DNA of 15,177 nucleotides from Acidobacteriota bacterium (GTDB lineage Bacteria; Acidobacteriota; Vicinamibacteria; Marinacidobacterales; SMYC01). Location: the NCBI GenBank assembly GCA_029263435.1, contig JAJCXL010000565.1, positions 1 through 15,177 of the forward strand. The letters run 5' to 3'. Both the position numbers and the translations under genes were made by a program. The notes beneath the pieces were generated by a model, which saw nothing but the letters and a program-made list of their open reading frames with translations, ran no database searches and was not told the origin of the DNA. Each line of letters starts with the position of its first letter. The stretch's first letter is position 1. Positions 7,042 through 14,402 of this stretch are shown here, piece by piece.

Positions 7042-8181
7042 TCAACTCCCGACCACGCCGTCGATGGCGGCCGCGATCAAGACGACGAACGAAATGGGGA
7101 TGAGATACTTCCAGCACAGCGCCATGAGTTGATCGACTCTGAGCCGAGGGAGGGTCCATCGCAGCCACATCTGCACGAAGACCAGGGCCAGCGTTTTGAC
7201 GAACAGGACCAGCGGGCCACTGAAGAAGGGTCCGGACCAGCCTCCGAGAAAAAGCACCGCCGTAAGGGCGGCGACGAAGAACATCGCGCCGTACTCCGCG
7301 AGAAAGAAGAACGCGAAGCGCATGCCGCTATATTCAGTGTGGAACCCGGCGACGAGCTCGCTCTCGGCCTCCGGAATGTCGAAGGGGTTGCGATTGGTCT
7401 CTGCCAGCCCGCAGATGAAGAACAAGATGAAACCGATGACGTTGAGCCCGTAGAGGCGGAAGATGAACCAATTCGTGACGCCACCGACTCCGCCTTGCTG
7501 CGCTGCGATGACATCTGACAGATTCAAGCTTCCCACTTGAACCACGACCGACAAGATGACGATGGCGGTCGGAATCTCGTAGCTCACCATCTGCGCGGCA
7601 GAGCGCATCCCGCCGTAGAGCGCGTATTTATTGTTCGACGCCCAGCCGGCCATCAAGATCCCGATGGCGCCGAGCGAAGTAATAGCTATCGCGTAGAGCA
7701 ATCCGATGTTGAGGTTGGAGATGACCAACCCTTCGCCCCACGGAAGCACCGCGAACGCCGCGAAAGCCCCCATGATGGTGAGAAAGGGCGCGAGCTTGAA
7801 CAAGAACTTGTCGGCCCCGTCGACGATGATGTCTTCCTTGAACAAGAGCTTCAGACCGTCGGCGAAACTCTGCAGGACGCCGTGCCAGCCCACTCGCATT
7901 GGCCCGAGACGATCTTGAATATGGGCCGCAATCTTGCGCTCGAGCCAGATCAAAAAGATCGGCAGCTGGGTAATCAAGAAAACCGTGGCCCCCACGCCTA
8001 TCGCGATCGAGGCCACCGACGTCATCGTGGGCGTCAGGCGCGCAGCGAGCCCGTCTCGGATGAGCCCCGCGATCATCGGGATGAGTGCGATGACGACGAC
8101 CGCTCCAGCGGCGCCGCCGACGACGAGGGCCGAGAGAGCGTTGGAGATCGTTGCTTCCAGAGCCGGACGTTTCAAAGCCAT
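7042..8181 (-). CDS. nuoH: NADH-quinone oxidoreductase subunit H
   Basis: A 379-residue membrane subunit that anchors the peripheral arm and forms part of the quinone chamber. Conserved parts are ERKIAAHIQDRLGPMRVGWHG (81-101), LQSFADGLKLLFKED (103-117), ASNNKYALYGGMRSAAQMVSYE (181-202), ETNRNPFDIPEAESELVAGFHTEYSG (261-286) with its acidic cluster, and RWTLPRLRVDQL (341-352). It has about 45 more N-terminal residues than the E. coli protein, including a likely extra hydrophobic segment (19-40). The start shares one base with the nuoD stop (TGATG), so translation is probably coupled. In full complex I operons nuoE, F and G usually separate nuoD and nuoH; here there is no gap at all. Confidence 0.96.
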   Translation of the reverse strand: MALKRPALEATISNALSALVVGGAAGAVVVIALIPMIAGLIRDGLAARLTPTMTSVASIAIGVGATVFLITQLPIFLIWLERKIAAHIQDRLGPMRVGWHGVLQSFADGLKLLFKEDIIVDGADKFLFKLAPFLTIMGAFAAFAVLPWGEGLVISNLNIGLLYAIAITSLGAIGILMAGWASNNKYALYGGMRSAAQMVSYEIPTAIVILSVVVQVGSLNLSDVIAAQQGGVGGVTNWFIFRLYGLNVIGFILFFICGLAETNRNPFDIPEAESELVAGFHTEYSGMRFAFFFLAEYGAMFFVAALTAVLFLGGWSGPFFSGPLVLFVKTLALVFVQMWLRWTLPRLRVDQLMALCWKYLIPISFVVLIAAAIDGVVGS

Positions 8182-9359
8182 CAGCGATCAATCTCTCCCA
8201 AAACGATGTCGAGGCTTCCGATGATCGCGATCATGTCGGCGAGCATTTCGCCTTTCGCAATCTCGTGAAAAATACTCATCGCTACGAAACACGGCGACCG
8301 CCCCTTCACCCGCATCGGGATGAGGCTGCCATCGCTGATGACGTAGAAGCCGAGCTCTCCGCGCGGGGCTTCGGTGCGCCCATAGGCTTCGCCTGGCTTC
8401 GGCTTGACCCGCTTCGGCACCGATTCATGGACATCGCCCTCCGCCGGAAGCTGGTCCAGCGCTTGTCGTAGGATGCGCACGCTCTGGCGCATCTCATCCA
8501 CCCGAACGTAGTAGCGATCCCAACACGAGCCAATCGGCCCGTAGCGTCCTTGCCCCACGGGCACGTCGAAATCGTACTTCTCGTAGCCGCAATAAGGATC
8601 TTCTTTGCGGATGTCCCACTTGATGCCGGAGCCCCGCAAATTGGGCCCGGTCAGCGCGTAGCCAACCGCGAGCTCAGGCGGAATGATGCCCACCGTCGCG
8701 GTACGCGCGGTGAAAATCTTGTTGTGGCTGAGCAGCTCGTCGAGCTCTTCGATGACGGGTGAGAACTGGTCCAGGAACACTTTCGCCCGGCCGGTCCAAC
8801 CCTCCGGGAGATCGTGAGAGACGCCTCCAACCCAGTTGTAGTTGTACAGGAGCCTGGCGCCGCAAAGCCACTCGAACAAGTCGAGGATTTTCTCGCGCTC
8901 GACGAAGCTGTGAAGAAACGGGGTGAACGCGCCGATATCCAAGCCGTAGGTTCCGATAGCGAGCAGATGAGACGCTATCCGTTGAAGCTCCGAGACGATG
9001 ACTCGAATGCATTCGACCCGCTCGTTGAGCTCGATCCCCATGAGCTTTTCGACCGCGACGGCGTAGGACAAGCTGTTGGCCATCGAGCCGACATAGTCCA
9101 TCCGGTCGGTGAACGGAATGACGCCTTGATAATCGATGTTCTCGGCGTGCTTTTCGAAGTTTCGATGGAGATAGCCGATATGGGGACGGGCGTCATTGAC
9201 GACTTCCCCATCGGTCTTGAGCTCGATCCGCAACACTCCATGCGTAGAGGGATGCTGAGGCCCCATGTTGAGGATCATCTCGCCTTCTTCGAGATCCTCG
9301 GGCTTGAACGCGTAGGTCTCGTCCGGCTCCAGATCCTTGTATTGCGTTTGCGTGCTCAT
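8181..9359 (-). CDS. nuoD: NADH-quinone oxidoreductase subunit D (49 kDa)
   Basis: A 392-residue peripheral-arm subunit that forms most of the quinone-binding site together with NuoB. Visible motifs are NMGPQHPSTHGVLRIEL (31-47), whose His/Thr loop contacts the quinone head, HIGYLHRNFEKHAEN (60-74), PFTDRMDYVGSMANS (82-96) with the tyrosine expected at the quinone site, and the C-terminal MLADMIAIIGSLDIVLGEIDR. It is a descendant of the large subunit of NiFe hydrogenases but lacks the nickel-binding cysteines. Length is ordinary; it is not fused to NuoC. It starts 17 bp after the nuoC stop and overlaps nuoH by one base. Confidence 0.97.
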   Translation of the reverse strand: MSTQTQYKDLEPDETYAFKPEDLEEGEMILNMGPQHPSTHGVLRIELKTDGEVVNDARPHIGYLHRNFEKHAENIDYQGVIPFTDRMDYVGSMANSLSYAVAVEKLMGIELNERVECIRVIVSELQRIASHLLAIGTYGLDIGAFTPFLHSFVEREKILDLFEWLCGARLLYNYNWVGGVSHDLPEGWTGRAKVFLDQFSPVIEELDELLSHNKIFTARTATVGIIPPELAVGYALTGPNLRGSGIKWDIRKEDPYCGYEKYDFDVPVGQGRYGPIGSCWDRYYVRVDEMRQSVRILRQALDQLPAEGDVHESVPKRVKPKPGEAYGRTEAPRGELGFYVISDGSLIPMRVKGRSPCFVAMSIFHEIAKGEMLADMIAIIGSLDIVLGEIDR

Positions 9360-9376
9360 CTATCGCGCCTCGAAAA

Positions 9377-9937
9377 TCAATCGAAGGGACCGATGCCGAT
9401 TTGCTCGCCCTGTTGGGCGCGCTCGGCCATTTTCGCCGTGGGCTTGACGGCAATGCCGTGCCATTCCTCCGGCCATACCCAGTCTTTGAGTAAAGGAAAG
9501 CCCGGCCAATCGTCGGGAAGCAGGAGGTGCCTGAAGTCGCTGTGGCCCTCGAACTGAATCCCGAACAGATCGAACGCCTCACGCTCGTGCCAATTCGCGG
9601 TGGGCCACACGTTCTCCAGCGTCGGCATGGTCGCATTCGCACGCGGAAGCTTGACCTTGATCACGATCCAGTGGCGGTGCTTGAGAGAGGTCAAGTGGAG
9701 CACGACCTCGAGGCGCGCCTCCTCGGGATTCTTGGGCGGCAGATAGTCGACGGCCGAGTGGCAGTGCAGCATGTCGAAGGCGAGCTCGGGATCATCGCGA
9801 AGATAAGTGCAGACGTCTACGATCGCATCGACTTCGACAAACAGAAAAGGATCGACGACTTCGAGCTCCGCGCTGGGGATCTTGCCCGGAAATTTGGCTT
9901 CGATCTTTGCCTGAACCGCGGCCGCGTCGAGACTCAA
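9377..9937 (-). CDS. nuoC: NADH-quinone oxidoreductase subunit C (30 kDa)
   Basis: A 186-residue peripheral subunit that stabilises the NuoB/NuoD part of the quinone module. The 30-kDa signature is WHEREAFDLFGIQFEGHSDFRHLLLP (116-141). The start is TTG at 9937, supported by GGAGG 7 bases upstream and by the 4-base overlap with the nuoB stop (TTGA). The last 30 residues (TAKMAERAQQGEQIGIGPFD) are a short tail beyond the core domain. Not fused to nuoD. Confidence 0.95.
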   Translation of the reverse strand: MSLDAAAVQAKIEAKFPGKIPSAELEVVDPFLFVEVDAIVDVCTYLRDDPELAFDMLHCHSAVDYLPPKNPEEARLEVVLHLTSLKHRHWIVIKVKLPRANATMPTLENVWPTANWHEREAFDLFGIQFEGHSDFRHLLLPDDWPGFPLLKDWVWPEEWHGIAVKPTAKMAERAQQGEQIGIGPFD

Positions 9938-10458
9938 GCGCTCACCTCCGTGACGACCGGCTTTCGCCCTTCGCGGGGATCGTCGATCAACGAACGCTCG
10001 CGGATGACGTCTTGAAGCGCCATAACCCCGTAGAGCAAGGCTTCGGGACGCGGCGGGCAGCCGGGGACGTATACGTCCACCGGGATGATCTGGTCGACCC
10101 CTTTGACCACGTGGTAGCCGTGCTGCCAGTAAGGGCCGCCATTATTCGCGCAGCTTCCCATCGAGATGACGTATTTGGGCTCCGACATTTGCTCGTAGAG
10201 CCGCTTGATGCGGATGGCCATCTTGTGAGTGACGGTCCCAGCGACGATCATCAAATCGGATTGCCGAGGCGTCGCCCGCGGGATGAGCCCTAAGCGGTCC
10301 CAATCGAACCGGCTGGCCCCCGCAGCCATCATTTCGATGGCACAGCACGCGAGCCCGAAAACCATCGGCCACAGCGCAGATTGCCGAGCCCAATTCACCA
10401 CGGTATCGACGCGGGTCATGATGAATTGCTGGTTGTCTAGAGTTTTGATGAGGTCCAT
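9934..10458 (-). CDS. nuoB: NADH-quinone oxidoreductase subunit B (N2 cluster)
   Basis: A 174-residue subunit holding 4Fe-4S cluster N2, the last electron carrier before quinone. The ligands are the neighbouring C38 and C39 (GLACCAIEMM), C103 (GSCANNGG) and C134 (VPGCPPRPEALLYG). RQSDLMIVAGTVTHKM (65-80) is also typical. AAGGAG lies 5 bases before the ATG. It starts 34 bp after nuoA and overlaps nuoC by 4 bases. All catalytic residues are present, so the quinone module should work. Confidence 0.97.
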   Translation of the reverse strand: MDLIKTLDNQQFIMTRVDTVVNWARQSALWPMVFGLACCAIEMMAAGASRFDWDRLGLIPRATPRQSDLMIVAGTVTHKMAIRIKRLYEQMSEPKYVISMGSCANNGGPYWQHGYHVVKGVDQIIPVDVYVPGCPPRPEALLYGVMALQDVIRERSLIDDPREGRKPVVTEVSA

Positions 10459-10492
10459 ATGACTCCTTCGGTCGCTACATCACTCGGATAGG

Positions 10493-10897
10493 CTAGGCAG
10501 CTTTCGCCGGCTTCGCTCTGGCGGCTTCACGATCTTCCTCGCGGACCCATTCCAGGTCGCCCTTGACCCAAACGTCGGCGAGGCCCAAAACCAGCATGCT
10601 GATGAAGATGAATCCGGCGATGAGGGCAGGCATCCCGATGTCTTTGATGACGACCGCCCACGGAACGAGCATGACCGCTTCCACGTCGAAGACGAGAAAT
10701 ACGAGGGCGAACACGTAGAACCGAATGTTGAACTGCACGCCCCAGGGAGTGCCGATCGGATTCTCGCCGCACTCATACGGCATCTGCTTTTCCCGGGTCG
10801 GATTGTGCGGACGGACGAGGCCGGACACGAACAAGGTCACGCCGACGAAAAGACCTCCGACGACGAGGAACATGAGGATCCCGACGTATTCAATCAT
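10493..10897 (-). CDS. nuoA: NADH-quinone oxidoreductase subunit A
   Basis: A 134-residue membrane subunit with three helices (about 4-28, 64-83 and 88-108) and the conserved loop QMPYECGENPIG (38-49), whose cysteine lies near the quinone channel. FDVEAVMLVPWA (69-80) is the second family signature. A charged, Lys/Ala-rich tail ends the protein. It is the first gene of the operon. The ribosome binding site is poor: only GAGG about 12 bases away and an A-rich stretch next to the ATG, unlike the strong sites of the downstream genes. Confidence 0.95.
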   Translation of the reverse strand: MIEYVGILMFLVVGGLFVGVTLFVSGLVRPHNPTREKQMPYECGENPIGTPWGVQFNIRFYVFALVFLVFDVEAVMLVPWAVVIKDIGMPALIAGFIFISMLVLGLADVWVKGDLEWVREEDREAARAKPAKAA

Positions 10898-10973
10898 GTC
10901 TTTTTAAAGCCTCAGCTTTCCCGTGCCTACAAACGTGCTCGATGTTCCGGGCGGGAGCCCATCCCAGCCGTTC

Positions 10974-11002
10974 ATTATTCCAGCCGACCCTCGAGGCCGC
11001 AA
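10974..11002 (-). promoter_or_regulatory. Second candidate nuo promoter, nearer nuoA
   Basis: On the minus strand TTGCGG (10997-11002) and AATAAT (10974-10979) are separated by 17 bp, and TG lies just before the -10 box as in extended -10 promoters. It would give a leader of about 70 bases. Weaker match than the upstream promoter; both could be used. Confidence 0.35.
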
Positions 11003-11057
11003 CAAAAGCCATGTGCGGCGCGACCACGAACGTCAGCCGCAGCGAAAAGTCCTTTGG

Positions 11058-11073
11058 TTAGAATGAATTCTAA
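11058..11073. promoter_or_regulatory. Perfect 16-bp palindrome in the nuo leader (operator or RNA hairpin)
   Basis: TTAGAAT-GA-ATTCTAA is a perfect 7+2+7 inverted repeat, AT-rich in a GC-rich region. It lies about 30-45 bp after the start expected from the TATAAT promoter, and about 90-105 bp before the start expected from the nearer promoter. It could be a repressor or activator site for a dimeric regulator, or a 6-bp RNA stem with a four-base loop. Confidence 0.5.
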
Positions 11074-11086
11074 GCGCCTACGCGCT
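11073..11086 (-). promoter_or_regulatory. Leader hairpin next to the palindrome
   Basis: AGCGC and GCGCT form a perfect 5-bp stem with a GTAG loop on the minus-strand transcript, directly before the 16-bp palindrome. The two would make tandem stem-loops near the 5' end of a nuo message started at the TATAAT promoter. Confidence 0.35.
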
Positions 11087-11108
11087 CCTCGGGCCATACA
11101 AGCGCGGT

Positions 11109-11137
11109 ATTATAGCGACGGGCTTTGGGACGGGCAA
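11109..11137 (-). promoter_or_regulatory. Sigma-70-type promoter of the nuo operon
   Basis: On the minus strand TTGCCC (11132-11137) is followed after exactly 17 bp by a perfect TATAAT (11109-11114). It lies between the isocitrate dehydrogenase stop and nuoA and points at nuoA. Expected transcription start is near 11102, leaving a leader of about 205 bases. Confidence 0.65.
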
Positions 11138-11140
11138 CCG

Positions 11141-11174
11141 AAAAAACGAGCTCGCGGCTCCGAGACCCCGAGCC
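11141..11174 (-). terminator. Possible terminator after isocitrate dehydrogenase
   Basis: On the minus strand a GGCTC/GAGCC stem (11156-11160 with 11170-11174) is followed, after 9 bases that include a self-complementary CGAGCTCG, by six T residues (11141-11146). The stem is short and not next to the T run, so termination may be partial. It sits just before the nuo promoter. Confidence 0.38.
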
Positions 11175-11188
11175 ATACGCCTCGAGCA

Positions 11189-12202
11189 CTAAGACGACCC
11201 CGAGGCCAGAGCGGCAACGACGGCGTCGGTATACTCCGTGGTCGTCGCTGTCCCGCCCAAATCAGGGGTGCGGATTTTGGACTCGCGAAGGACCTCGAAG
11301 ACAGCGTTGACGATCCGATCCGCCGCCTCATTCTCGCCCAGGTGTCTGAGCATCAGTACCGCGGAGAAGGTCAGCGCGGTCGGATTCGCGATGCCCTTGC
11401 CGGCGATATCCGGCGCGGAGCCGTGGACGGCCTCGAAAACCGCGTAGTCCTCACCGATGTTCGCCGCCGGCACCATCCCGAGGCCGCCGACCAAGCCCGC
11501 GCAAAGATCGGAAACGATGTCACCGTAGAGGTTCGAGAGCAGCAGCACGTCGAACTGATTCGGATTCAAGACGAGCTGCATCGCCAAGTTGTCGACGATC
11601 TTGTCGTCGAACTCGATGTCCGGGTAGTCTCGCGATATCTCGCGGGCGCTGTCGAGAAACAACCCGTCCGTCAACTTCATGATGTTCGCTTTGTGAACGG
11701 CGGTGACTTTCTTCCGGCCGCGCCTCACCGCGTAGTCGAAAGCGAAGCGAGAGATTCGATTCGAGGCGTAAGAGGTGATCACTTTCATGCCCTGGCTCAC
11801 GCCCGGCATGACCATATGCTCGATACCCGAGTACAAATCCTCGGTGTTCTCACGAACGATGATGAGGTTGATGTCCTCGTAGCGAGACGGTACCCCGGCA
11901 ATGCTCCGCACCGGTCGAAGGTTGGTGTAGAGATCGAGCTCTTTCCGGAGCGCGACGTTTGCGCTGGGAAAACCCTCGCCGACGAGGGTCGTCAGTGGCC
12001 CTTTGAACGCAATCTTGTTCTCACGGATCGAGTCCAACAGATCTGGAGGTAGCGGGTTGCCGGTTTTTTCATAGGAACGGATACCGGCTTCGTGTGGCAC
12101 CCACTCGCACTCTACGCCGGTCGCTTCGACGATCCGGGTGGCCGCTTTGGTGATTTCGGGGCCGATCCCGTCGCCGGGGATCAGAGTAATTCGGTAGCTC
12201 AT
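11189..12202 (-). CDS. NAD-type isocitrate dehydrogenase (isocitrate/isopropylmalate dehydrogenase family)
   Basis: A 337-residue beta-decarboxylating dehydrogenase, most likely converting isocitrate to 2-oxoglutarate and CO2 with NAD in the citric acid cycle. The start is IPGDGIGPE (8-16). The substrate helix reads PSANVALRKELDLYTNLRP (79-97): S80 and N82 match isocitrate dehydrogenases, whereas isopropylmalate dehydrogenases have Leu-rich residues there. VRENTEDLYSGIEH (116-129), K171, D204, D228 and D232 complete the active site. HGSAPDIAG (260-268) has Asp-Ile where the NADP enzyme of E. coli has Lys-Tyr, so NAD is expected. ATG at 12202 gives the family N-terminus; the frame is open to 12292 but that would overlap the divergent gene. 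No strong ribosome binding site. Homoisocitrate dehydrogenase is the main alternative. Confidence 0.88.
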   Translation of the reverse strand: MSYRITLIPGDGIGPEITKAATRIVEATGVECEWVPHEAGIRSYEKTGNPLPPDLLDSIRENKIAFKGPLTTLVGEGFPSANVALRKELDLYTNLRPVRSIAGVPSRYEDINLIIVRENTEDLYSGIEHMVMPGVSQGMKVITSYASNRISRFAFDYAVRRGRKKVTAVHKANIMKLTDGLFLDSAREISRDYPDIEFDDKIVDNLAMQLVLNPNQFDVLLLSNLYGDIVSDLCAGLVGGLGMVPAANIGEDYAVFEAVHGSAPDIAGKGIANPTALTFSAVLMLRHLGENEAADRIVNAVFEVLRESKIRTPDLGGTATTTEYTDAVVAALASGSS

Positions 12203-12279
12203 CGTGGTGAAGTCTAACACGACGCTTCCGCCCGGACGCGTCGCCGCGGCGCCTCGGTAAGAGGTAAGATGGGCCTCGG

Positions 12280-13005
12280 ATGAAGCTTTCAATCGTCATT
12301 CCGACGCTCGACGAATCGATCAACTTACCCTCCGCGTTGGCGTCGCTTCCGGCCAATGCCGAGATCGTGGTCTCGGATGGTGGTAGCTCGGACCCGACCC
12401 CCACCGTGGCCGCACGCCACGACGCTCGGGTGGTATCGGGGAGCCCCGGACGAGCAGCCCAAATGAATCGCGGCGCGACCGCGTCGACGGGCGACGTGCT
12501 CTTGTTTCTCCACGCAGATTGCCGACTCGGCCCCCGCGCCTCGGCGGCCATCGCATCCGCTCTCTCCGATCCCGCGGTCGTCGGCGGCTCGTTCCGGCTT
12601 CGCATCGCCGATGAGAACGGGCCCGAAAAGCTCCGCTACCGACTCATCGCGGGGATGTCGAACGCCCGCGCGACCTGTCTCGGTGCCCCATACGGAGACC
12701 AAGCTGTCTTTTGTCGCCGGGACGCGTTCGAGCGGGTCGGCGGCTTTCCCGAGCTTCTTTTCATGGAAGACGTCGCCTTCGTCAGAAAGCTCAAACGCGT
12801 CGGAAGACTGGCGCGGGTCGACGAGACGGTGACGACGGGACAAAGACACTGGACGAGCCTGGGGCCCTTCGCGACCACGGTACTGAACTGGACGATGGTC
12901 AGCCTGTTCACCGTCGGCGTGAGCCCCGAGCGACTCGCCCCGGTCTACTTCCGGCTGCGAGGACGCAAGCGCCCCGAGCCGTCATCGAGCAAAGCTTACG
13001 TGTGA
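12280..13005 (+). CDS. TIGR04283-type family 2 glycosyltransferase
   Basis: A 241-residue glycosyltransferase of the GT2 (GT-A) fold. Near the start it has LSIVIPTLDE (3-12), EIVVSDGGSSD (28-38) and SPGRAAQMNRGA (54-65); LFLHADC (74-80) carries the metal-binding acidic residue. PYGDQAVFCRRDAFERVGGFPELLFMEDV follows at about 146-174. This set matches TIGR04283, once named 'transferase 2, rSAM/selenodomain-associated' and linked in some bacteria to arsenosugar synthesis. The usual partners (a TIGR04282-type transferase, a radical SAM protein) are not next to it, so the acceptor is unknown. No membrane segment; probably cytoplasmic. It is divergent from isocitrate dehydrogenase (77 bp) and converges on malic enzyme (12 bp). 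The ATG at 12280 has only a distant GAGG, 15 bases away. Confidence 0.85.
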   Translation: MKLSIVIPTLDESINLPSALASLPANAEIVVSDGGSSDPTPTVAARHDARVVSGSPGRAAQMNRGATASTGDVLLFLHADCRLGPRASAAIASALSDPAVVGGSFRLRIADENGPEKLRYRLIAGMSNARATCLGAPYGDQAVFCRRDAFERVGGFPELLFMEDVAFVRKLKRVGRLARVDETVTTGQRHWTSLGPFATTVLNWTMVSLFTVGVSPERLAPVYFRLRGRKRPEPSSSKAYV

Positions 13006-13017
13006 GCGCCTAGTTCG

Positions 13018-14286
13018 TCATCTCCCCATGCGGCTCTCGAGCGCGCGCGGGTAGGCGTCCAAGTCGATGGGCGTTCTTGCCACTCCGGTCTCCATGGCCG
13101 CGCGGGCTACCGCAGGTGACTCCCAGGTCAGAACTCTTGGGTCGAAGGGCGAGGGAATGATGTAGCTCGGCCCGAATTTCATGTCGTCGTCGCCATAGAC
13201 GCCTTTCACGGATTCCGGCACGTCCTCTTTCGCCAAATTGGCCAACGCGTGCGTGGCGGCGATCTTCATTTCCATGTTGATCGCACGGGCACGTACGTCG
13301 AGCGCTCCGCGAAAGATGAAAGGAAAACCGAGGACGTTGTTGACTTGATTCGGAAAGTCCGACCGCCCGGTCGCCATCACCACATCGTCACGCACCGACA
13401 TCGCGTCATCCCAACTGATCTCAGGATCGGGATTCGCCATGGCCATCACGAGAGGCTTCGCAGCCATCGACGCGACCATCGACTTGTCGACCGCGTCCTT
13501 CACCGAGACCCCGAGGAAGACGTCGGCGTCCACCATGGCCTCCGCCAAGCTACGTGCATCGGTCCCGGACGCGAAGCGCTCTTTGTAGGGGTTCATCCCC
13601 GCGCCGCGTCCTTTGTAAATCACGCCTCTCGAGTCGCACATAATAATGTTGTCGTGCGAGACTCCGAGGCTCTCGGCAATCTCCGCGCACGCGATTCCAG
13701 CCGCTCCCGCGCCGTTCACCACGACGCGGATGGCCCCGGCGTCCTTACCGGCGATCTCGAGCCAGTTGAGAAGAGCCGCTCCCGAGATAATGGCGGTGCC
13801 GTGCTGGTCGTCGTGGAAGACCGGAATGTTCATCTCTCTCTTGAGGGTCTCTTCGATGTGGAAACAATCCGGCGCCTTGATGTCCTCCAGATTGATGCCC
13901 CCGAAGGTCGGCTCCAGAGCCTTGACCACCCGGATTAAGTCATCCGGATCGGACGCATCGATCTCGAGATCGAAGACGTCGATGTCGGCGAAGCGCTTGA
14001 ACAACACTCCTTTGCCTTCCATCACGGGCTTCGCGGCTTGGGCTCCGATATTTCCGAGACCGAGCACCGCCGAGCCATTGCTTACCACCCCGACCAAGTT
14101 CCCTTTCGCGGTGTAGGTGAACGCAGCCTCGGCGTCTTTCTTGATCTCGAGGCACGGTTCCGCCACGCCCGGGCTGTAGGCGAGTGATAGATCCCGCTGG
14201 GTGGCGGTCGGCTTGGTAGGACGGACCTCGATCTTTCCCGGTCGTCCGCTCGAGTGGTAGTCGAGAGCGTCTTGCTTTTGAATCAC
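13018..14286 (-). CDS. Malic enzyme, short form without phosphotransacetylase domain
   Basis: A 422-residue enzyme that oxidatively decarboxylates malate to pyruvate with NAD(P) and a divalent metal. Visible parts are the catalytic tyrosine in LAYSPGVAEP (35-44), GLGNIG (76-81), VMEGKGVLFKRFADIDVFD (88-106) with the catalytic lysine, the metal ligands in NLEDIKAPD (132-140) and the HDDQHGTA stretch (158-165), and the nucleotide-binding NGAGAAGIA (191-199) followed by CDSRG (217-221). It lacks the 320-residue phosphotransacetylase-like C-terminal domain of MaeB-type proteins. The start is GTG, with AGGAGG 7 bases upstream. NADP is common in this family, but the sequence does not let me choose. 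It ends 12 bp from the convergent glycosyltransferase gene. Confidence 0.93.
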   Translation of the reverse strand: MIQKQDALDYHSSGRPGKIEVRPTKPTATQRDLSLAYSPGVAEPCLEIKKDAEAAFTYTAKGNLVGVVSNGSAVLGLGNIGAQAAKPVMEGKGVLFKRFADIDVFDLEIDASDPDDLIRVVKALEPTFGGINLEDIKAPDCFHIEETLKREMNIPVFHDDQHGTAIISGAALLNWLEIAGKDAGAIRVVVNGAGAAGIACAEIAESLGVSHDNIIMCDSRGVIYKGRGAGMNPYKERFASGTDARSLAEAMVDADVFLGVSVKDAVDKSMVASMAAKPLVMAMANPDPEISWDDAMSVRDDVVMATGRSDFPNQVNNVLGFPFIFRGALDVRARAINMEMKIAATHALANLAKEDVPESVKGVYGDDDMKFGPSYIIPSPFDPRVLTWESPAVARAAMETGVARTPIDLDAYPRALESRMGR

Positions 14287-14315
14287 GTGGGGGCCTCCTG
14301 ATTGCGCAACCCCTT

Positions 14316-14321
14316 ATTCTA
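14316..14321 (-). promoter_or_regulatory. Possible -10 box of the malic enzyme gene
   Basis: TAGAAT on the minus strand lies 30 bp before the GTG start of malic enzyme, but no good -35 box stands 16-18 bp upstream. Further up, TTGGCC occurs twice 8 bp apart (14343-14348 and 14351-14356). The 116-bp gap between cupin and malic enzyme shows nothing else clear. Confidence 0.25.
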
Positions 14322-14402
14322 ACTCTATCCGCGGAGCGAAAGGGCCAACGGGCCAAAGTGCCGACCGGCTCGGATGCTTTCCATTCGACGATCTCTTTCC
14401 GC

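Noticed and set aside
10805..12052. A 415-codon open frame on the plus strand
   Set aside because: It runs opposite nuoA, the nuo promoter region and isocitrate dehydrogenase, and has low-complexity Arg/Asp-rich content.
12203..12279. Promoters in the 77-bp gap between isocitrate dehydrogenase and the glycosyltransferase
   Set aside because: TAAGAT (plus) and TAGACT (minus) are the best -10 boxes, but neither has a -35 box at usual spacing.
12325..12849. A 174-codon minus-strand frame
   Set aside because: It is a shadow of the glycosyltransferase gene, whose motifs are clear on the plus strand.
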